From Pycnococcus provasolii (taxonomy: Eukaryota > Chlorophyta > Pseudoscourfieldiophyceae > Pseudoscourfieldiales), in NCBI GenBank assembly GCA_049487715.1, contig CP150568.1:124001-188000 (forward strand): a DNA stretch of 64,000 bases, in the 5' to 3' direction. The notes below the pieces were generated by a model, which saw only the letters and a list, made by a program, of their open reading frames with translations, was not told where the DNA came from and made no database searches. Shown piece by piece: positions 58,704 through 64,000 of this stretch. The position numbers and the translations under genes are program-made. Within the stretch, counting starts at the first letter, position 1; each line of letters starts with the position of its first letter.

Positions 58704-58860
58704 CTTGGAAACATAGATGTCGTTGTAATACTTACCTCTACTAATCGGATTACAAAAATGTTCCAAAGAATGTACCGGTATGCTCGTTACAAATCAACCC
58801 CGAAAACCAAAACAAAAACCAAAGTGTTGAAAACACTCCAACAGACAGACAAGAGCAACT

Positions 58861-61662
58861 TCAGTCGCCAAGATCCAGGCTCATCGTGGAGAAGTTTTGA
58901 GACAAATCGCGAAGTGTCGCAGCTGTGAGCTTTGCAACTTCTGGAACAGACAAGGCGTCGTCTTCTGGCACGGGCATCACGGGCCCCATTCCGCACGCGG
59001 CGGCAAAATCGTCGTAATTCTCTTCGTCACCCTCGAAGAGAATTTTCAGGTGTTCGTCGAATGCGTCGTCGGCGAGCGTCAAATCGAGCGCATACTCGTC
59101 GTACGTCGTCGGCAGTGCGTCAGTCGGCAAGTGCCACGACGACATGTCGGCTTCTGCCATCTGGCTGTCGCGAATGCGTGTAGGGGGTGGAACGTCTCGT
59201 TTCTCGGACATGATTGAACGCACGCGCTTGGCCTTGACTCGCGCTCGATTCACGATCGCACCACCACCAGCAGCTCCAGCGCCAGAGGCGTTGGCAGCGG
59301 CTCTGGCGTTGGCTGCGGCACGGCCGATCATCATCGTGACTTCACCGGCAAGATGCCCATGACTGCTGCCGAAACGAGGTGGTCTTGGGGGCAGGAGTCC
59401 ATGATGTTCCGGTGGCGGAGGAGGCGGGGGAGGTGCGATGGGCACAGCCTCCGGTGGTGGAGGAGGTGGCGGGGGAGGCGTGATGATGGGCACAGCCTCC
59501 GGTGGCGGAGGAGGTGGTGGAGGAGGTCGTGCTGGTGGATGAGGAGGCGTTGGAACTTCGGCCGGAGGAGGTGGTGGAGGTGGCGGCTCGTCCCTGAGCT
59601 TGCTGGCAGCTCCTCCTCCTCCTCCTGCCGCTGACTTGCTCCGTCCTCTCGCAGGTCCCCGTCCAGTCGTGCTCATGCCAGGCGAGTTCAGATCACCTCC
59701 GTTGCCGCCGCCGTTCATGTTGCTGCGTAGCATGAGTGCAAGATCCTCGCCGCGGTAGTCAGACGCAGGAAAGTTGGTGATAGCTGACGCTCCCTTACTC
59801 AGCAGAGCAGCTCGATCATAGGCACGCGCTGCGTCCTCAGCTGTCTCGAAAGTTCCAAGGTAAGTGTACTTGGACTCCTTCTCCTTCTTCTCCTCGTTGC
59901 TTCTGCTGTCAACTGGTGGCGTCGGAGCTGCTTCTTCTCCGCTGCCGCCGCCCGATGCTGTCGCCGTTTGCGCGGTGTTGACAATATCATCCTTATTCTT
60001 TTCCGAAGTGCCAGCTTCTTGTTTTGCAGATGTGGTGGCGGTAGCTACTGCCGCTGCGCCTGACGACGACGGCGGTGCTACGTCTATAGCAGCAGCAGCA
60101 GCAGCACCCGTCGTTATGCCACCATCGTTGTCATCGTCATCGCTATTCATCTTCTTATTCTCGTCGCTGCCGTCATCTTCGTGCTTGATCGTCTCCATCA
60201 CTGCGTCTACGATGCTTGTGGTGGCGGTGGCAGTTGATGGCGGCGGCACATTAGCAGCAGCCCCACCACCACTCTCCTTCTCCTCCTCCTGCTCATCTTG
60301 AATCCTCCTCTCAGACGCCGTTTCCTTCTCCCCCTGATGATGAGCCTCTTCCTTTGTCGAGATTGTTGGTGTTGGTGCAGCCGTTCCACCAACAGCGCCG
60401 GCAGTCTCCATGCCACCGACTCCGCCCAAAATCGATGCTGGTATTGGATGTGCCGATATGCGCGCCTCCCAGCGTCCTGTCGCGGGTCGAAAGCTCACAC
60501 CGCGGTAGCGTGCGCGCCCGCGGCTAAAGCCGTTTGAGTTGCGGCGCAAGTCAGAGACGAGCTCATCTTTCGTCATCGATAGCAGGCTCTGAACGTCTGC
60601 TAAATTGGATACGTAAGGTTCGCCTGGGAAGTTGAGAGCTTCGAGGATGGCCTTTGGTAGCAGTGACGCGGTGGAATCGGAGACTTGACCTGCACATGAT
60701 GTGCCACATGTTCTCTGGCTCAGAACAGCGGATGTGGGCGTGGCAGGTTGCAGCGGCGTTGTCGGCGTCGACGGCATAGCGATGTCCCCACTGTTGTTGG
60801 TCTTGATGATGTTTTTTGGTGCGTCTGCGGGTTCGGCAGCAGTAGATTCTCCACAGCCGCCACCTCCGTCGTCGGGCTCCTCCTTTAGTGGTGGTAGTGC
60901 TGCTGCTGTATTTCCTTCTTCCACGGCAGGATCATTATCGCCCCCGCCGTCATGTTGTTCTTGCTGCTGTGGTATCAGAAGCTTGACTGGCCCATTCTCT
61001 GCGCCCACACCAGCCTTCAGGCAAATGTATGCACGATCAAATGCAACCGCCGCCTGCCGCTCCGTCTCAAAGCTTCCTAGGTACACCTGCCTTCGCTTAT
61101 CCCATATGTGAGCCTCCCACCGCCTCGTGATTCGGTGCTGTGCCACGCCACGAAACAATGACGTTCCTTTCGCATACGCAGGCACTTTGCCACTCGGAGT
61201 GAGCTTGATGACGTGGGGTGTTGTGGGTTCCGTGGTTTCAGCAGTAGTCGTCGGCTTCTTCTGCTGCTGCTCGTCCTCCTCCTTCTCTTTCTTCTTCGAG
61301 TTTTCTTCTTTGGCAGTAGTAGTAGTATCCTTGCTGATTATGGCGGCAGGAGCAGGAGACGACGATTTGCGCTCGGCACCCGCGCTCGTTTGCTGCTCGT
61401 CAGCGGATGAGGTACCGCCCATGAGAAGATCTAGAAACACATCTTCTGATTGATTCTTTTGAGCAGCAGCAGCAGAAGCTGCTGCTGAGGCGTTGTTGTT
61501 GTTTGTTGTCGTTGTCGCCGCCATGATCAGCAGCGGTGGTGACTGGAGCGGCGCCATTCGTCGTTTCATCGTCGTCGTCGTGCTGCTGCTGCTTGATGAT
61601 GCGATGCAGCGGCGTCGGTTCCACCACAGGCGCATGGTGGTGGTGAGCTGCTGCTGGTGCAT
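58861..61662 (-). CDS. Two-AP2-domain transcription factor with a split second domain
   Basis: A nuclear DNA-binding factor of the plant AP2/ERF superfamily. Seen from ATG 61662 (933 aa): Gln/Ser/Thr-rich start; AP2 domain 1 at about 165-220 (LFRGVAQHRITRRWEAHIWD, YLGSFETERQAAVAFDRAY); a Pro/Gly-rich linker. The first half of AP2 domain 2 is at about 382-404 (YRGVSFRPATGRWEARI) and its second half at about 597-632 (YLGTFETAEDAARAYDRAA). About 190 low-complexity Ser/Ala/Thr/Glu-rich residues lie between the halves, in the loop between strands 2 and 3. The C-terminus has long poly-Pro runs at about 690-765, then a short acidic tail. Frame is unbroken throughout. Targets unknown. Convergent with the sialyltransferase-like gene. 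Confidence 0.9.
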   Translation of the reverse strand: MHQQQLTTTMRLWWNRRRCIASSSSSSTTTTMKRRMAPLQSPPLLIMAATTTTNNNNASAAASAAAAQKNQSEDVFLDLLMGGTSSADEQQTSAGAERKSSSPAPAAIISKDTTTTAKEENSKKKEKEEDEQQQKKPTTTAETTEPTTPHVIKLTPSGKVPAYAKGTSLFRGVAQHRITRRWEAHIWDKRRQVYLGSFETERQAAVAFDRAYICLKAGVGAENGPVKLLIPQQQEQHDGGGDNDPAVEEGNTAAALPPLKEEPDDGGGGCGESTAAEPADAPKNIIKTNNSGDIAMPSTPTTPLQPATPTSAVLSQRTCGTSCAGQVSDSTASLLPKAILEALNFPGEPYVSNLADVQSLLSMTKDELVSDLRRNSNGFSRGRARYRGVSFRPATGRWEARISAHPIPASILGGVGGMETAGAVGGTAAPTPTISTKEEAHHQGEKETASERRIQDEQEEEKESGGGAAANVPPPSTATATTSIVDAVMETIKHEDDGSDENKKMNSDDDDNDGGITTGAAAAAAIDVAPPSSSGAAAVATATTSAKQEAGTSEKNKDDIVNTAQTATASGGGSGEEAAPTPPVDSRSNEEKKEKESKYTYLGTFETAEDAARAYDRAALLSKGASAITNFPASDYRGEDLALMLRSNMNGGGNGGDLNSPGMSTTGRGPARGRSKSAAGGGGGAASKLRDEPPPPPPPPAEVPTPPHPPARPPPPPPPPPEAVPIITPPPPPPPPPEAVPIAPPPPPPPPEHHGLLPPRPPRFGSSHGHLAGEVTMMIGRAAANARAAANASGAGAAGGGAIVNRARVKAKRVRSIMSEKRDVPPPTRIRDSQMAEADMSSWHLPTDALPTTYDEYALDLTLADDAFDEHLKILFEGDEENYDDFAAACGMGPVMPVPEDDALSVPEVAKLTAATLRDLSQNFSTMSLDLGD

Positions 61663-62438
61663 CTTTCATTCCGGGCCCATCTGAACGATTCGCCAACGAC
61701 AATAACGCATGGGCGCGCACGCGTGCCTGCGCGAGCACTGAGGCTTCGTTTGCGGCATGTTTTTCGTCGACGCGATCTTGAACGAGCACTGGCAGCACCC
61801 AGTATCTGGTAGCACTGGGTTATCAATATCCCCACGTGGTGTCGGTGGTGTCGCCTCCTCCTCCTCCAAGGTCCCGGGGACCATGGACGACGAAGCAAAG
61901 GCAGGCGTCGACGACAACAACGGCGACATGTAAAAAAATGAGTGTGCGTTATTTATTTGACAGATGTTGAGGAATTTTCCCGGGGGGGGGGGGGGGATAT
62001 GCAAAGCAGATGCCTTCGTTCCTAGAAACTCAGAAAAACTCAGGAAAAAACAACAACACTCCCTCACAAACACACCAGTCAGTCGTAGCCCGTAGGTGGG
62101 AGGTGGATTTGGGGATCCGTCTTGGGACGCATAGACTTATTATTTATTCTTTTGGGGATCCGTCTTGGGACGCATACAGTATTATTTTATATTTTTATTA
62201 TTCTTTTTGTTGTTTTGGTTGGTTGGAAAACCACCGCGTACGGGTAGGCCGTACGGGTAGGGGAAGAAAATAGTTGTTGAAAACTTAATTAAAAATTAAC
62301 ATCCACTTTTTGGTGGACTTTTTGGATGGTGGAGTTTCATGACATCATGTTTTATGCACAGACAGACAGACAGACCGACAGATTCCTCCATGATTGTCCT
62401 CCAACTCCAAATCAATCATTCCTGAATAACTGAATTCC
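61663..62438. other. Intergenic region between divergent AP2 and sulfotransferase genes
   Basis: Holds a G15 run at about 61982-61996 and a 23-bp direct duplication of GGGGATCCGTCTTGGGACGC type at 62111-62133 and about 62154-62176. An AGAC repeat runs at about 62359-62380, just before the sulfotransferase ATG. ORFs here are shadows or low-complexity. Confidence 0.6.
61982..61996 (+). repeat. G15 homopolymer tract
   Basis: Fifteen G after CCC. A second long G tract in this window lies at 18633-18651. Confidence 0.85.
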
Positions 62439-64000
62439 ATGGCGCCGCGAACGCTGGTTAGTAGTAGTATGCGTCCAGTCTCTTCGTCATCGTCATCGTC
62501 TTCAGCAGCAACAGTGGTGCCAGTGGTGGTTCGAAGAATGGCGCTGCGCTCAATCATCATGACGACCCGCCGGCGTGTTATCGCGTTACTTCTCATTCTC
62601 ACTCCTCCGCTTTTAACGACGGTGCAACTCGCGACTTTGGCTTCCATTTCAAATGGCGGTGGCAGGAGTGATGATGCCTCTGGCACCACCAAGAAGAACA
62701 ACGCCAATGGTTCGCGTTCATTGCTGTTGAGTACTACTACGCCGCCGCACAACAAGATCTTAGTCAACAACAACAGTAGTAGTAGACTACATCAGCAACA
62801 GCACCAAGCGTCGTGGATGACGACGACGACGGGACAGCAGATCAATATCAACAGCCCCACCACCACCACTACTCCTCCTTCTTCTTCTTCTGCCATGGTC
62901 CAGATCGCACTCAAGAATCCTGCGTTGATTCGAAACATGTTTACTACTGCCAACAACAACAACAACACGACGACGCCGATGACGCCGGCGAAATTCCAAC
63001 CTATGTTTCAATATTTAGAAGAAGAAGAAGAAGAAGGCGCGGATCATCGTCATAACCTGCTACTGCCAACTGTCTTCCTCGTTGGATGTGCCAAGTGTGG
63101 CACAACTGCATTCGCAAGCCGACTCGCGAGACATCCGAATATCGCCGTGCCATCCGTCAACAAGGAACCACGATACTTCGCTGGTAGACTCGTCAACGAC
63201 GAGCGCGCAGCCTTGGTGAATTATCTCGCGTGGATGAAGACAACGACACCAACGACAAACGTGCTGCTTGATGCGACACCATTTCTTCTTCTCGATGGAA
63301 TCGAGGTGGCAACCAATAATGTCACGGCCGGAGGAGACGGGCAAGACGACCTCGGACGACCACTGCTGCTCCCATACCTTATGCGTGCACTTCCCAAGGA
63401 TTACGGCACCAAGATGCGTCCCTTGGCAATTCTGCGAAAGCCCGCGGACATGCTTTTCTCGAGATACACATTCTTTTGCATGCTGGAAGAGCTGCGTCTC
63501 ATCGAGCAGCAGCAGGAAGAAAACGGTACGAATGAGGATGAAATGCCAGGAAATGCAAGATTCCATCGGCACGTCGTACGCGAGATTGCTCATCTGCTTC
63601 GGTGTGTGATGGCGGAGTACTGGGATGATGACACACAAGACGAGCGCCTACGTTCCATCCTCATTGACAACGACAACAATCTTGATAACCACCATCACGC
63701 GACGACGACGTGGTTGTTATCTCTCATAAACACATACCGCTGGAAGGTATGGAGCGCCATATTCAGCAACTACCACGTTACACACACCTGCGTGTTTCGC
63801 GACGAACCTTTCGACGTTCGAACACCGCACAGCTTGGCAGTACAAAAAGGCTTATATGTTTCCTACCTCGACGTCTGGAAAGATGCCTTTCCAAACATGC
63901 TCATTCTGAAATCCGACGACTTCCTGCCCTCGTCGGATTTGAGAAAAGCTTCGCTAAGGCAAGCCTTTCTTTACATTTTCGATGGCAAAGAAACAAAAGA
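62439..64000 (+). CDS. Membrane-bound PAPS-dependent sulfotransferase, 3' end cut by window edge
   Basis: Transfers sulfate from PAPS, probably to carbohydrate, in the Golgi. Seen: the frame from ATG 62439 is open to the end of the window (520 codons). A TAA sits in frame three codons before the ATG (TAA CTG AAT TCC ATG), which fixes the start. The N-terminus is basic with a signal anchor around RRRVIALLLILTPPLL (residues about 46-65). A Thr/Asn/Ser-rich stem with poly-Asn, poly-His and poly-Glu runs follows. The 5'-phosphosulfate loop VFLVGCAKCGTTAF is near 212, and the 3'-phosphate motif LAILRKPADMLFSRYTFF near 330. The motif KSDDFL near 488 fits the family. The lumenal stem is low-complexity. 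Partial at the right edge. Confidence 0.9.
   Translation, partial: MAPRTLVSSSMRPVSSSSSSSSAATVVPVVVRRMALRSIIMTTRRRVIALLLILTPPLLTTVQLATLASISNGGGRSDDASGTTKKNNANGSRSLLLSTTTPPHNKILVNNNSSSRLHQQQHQASWMTTTTGQQININSPTTTTTPPSSSSAMVQIALKNPALIRNMFTTANNNNNTTTPMTPAKFQPMFQYLEEEEEEGADHRHNLLLPTVFLVGCAKCGTTAFASRLARHPNIAVPSVNKEPRYFAGRLVNDERAALVNYLAWMKTTTPTTNVLLDATPFLLLDGIEVATNNVTAGGDGQDDLGRPLLLPYLMRALPKDYGTKMRPLAILRKPADMLFSRYTFFCMLEELRLIEQQQEENGTNEDEMPGNARFHRHVVREIAHLLRCVMAEYWDDDTQDERLRSILIDNDNNLDNHHHATTTWLLSLINTYRWKVWSAIFSNYHVTHTCVFRDEPFDVRTPHSLAVQKGLYVSYLDVWKDAFPNMLILKSDDFLPSSDLRKASLRQAFLYIFDGKETK

Noticed and set aside
59880-60450. Unspliced intron within the AP2 gene as the sole explanation of the insert
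   Set aside because: The segment is open throughout with biased coding-like composition and I see no compelling GTACG donor at its edge; left open in the finding.

Overview
This window is nuclear DNA of a GC-rich, intron-poor, plastid-bearing, probably flagellated eukaryote, most likely a green alga of the prasinophyte type. The green-lineage signal comes from a two-AP2-domain transcription factor, several proteins with plastid-transit-like N-termini and a split-direct-repeat tyrosine-recombinase retrotransposon of the Volvox Kangaroo/PAT class. Cilium or microtubule-linked genes (a SPATA4-type CH-domain protein and a MATCAP-type tyrosine carboxypeptidase) suggest a flagellate. Spliceosomal introns are few and share a GTACG donor: one in the ribosomal protein uL13 gene and two in a cathepsin Z gene. 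Most other genes are single long ORFs, including a 2591-codon polyketide synthase. The species is not identified.

Layout. 0-8 kb: start of the uL13 gene (minus, running off the left edge), TTAGGG repeats, a large alpha-solenoid protein of unknown function, a RidA-family protein, and a degenerate TTAGGG satellite. 8-24 kb: a DHX36/DHX57-type RNA helicase with a frame break in an RGG hinge, an armadillo-repeat protein, a SPATA4-like CH protein, an ABCB half-transporter, a histidine phosphatase, a prominin-like pentaspan membrane protein, and a 44-52 bp satellite. 24.3-32.9 kb: a split-direct-repeat retroelement on the minus strand. 33-40 kb: cathepsin Z, telomere-like repeats, and an LRR / transglutaminase-like / EF-hand protein. 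40.5-48.3 kb: a hybrid NRPS-PKS megasynthase with the order TE-A-PCP-KS-(dead AT)-TE-KR-ACP. 48-64 kb: MATCAP-like carboxypeptidase, cytochrome P450, a plastid-type membrane/TPR-like protein, a GT29 sialyltransferase-like enzyme, the AP2 factor, and a membrane sulfotransferase cut by the right edge.

Genes are not in operons. Six tail-to-tail pairs have spacers of only about 80-200 bp, while 5' regions are longer. Those 5' regions hold most of the non-coding structure: interstitial telomere-type repeats lie upstream of four plus-strand genes, and the hexamer CTTAAG recurs in them. Two neighbours fit a common theme: the sialyltransferase-like and sulfotransferase genes both encode type II membrane enzymes that could modify surface glycans. 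The most unusual items are the megasynthase domain order, the retroelement whose internal repeat junction matches the junction expected from circularising its ends, and an AP2 domain split by an insert of about 190 residues.
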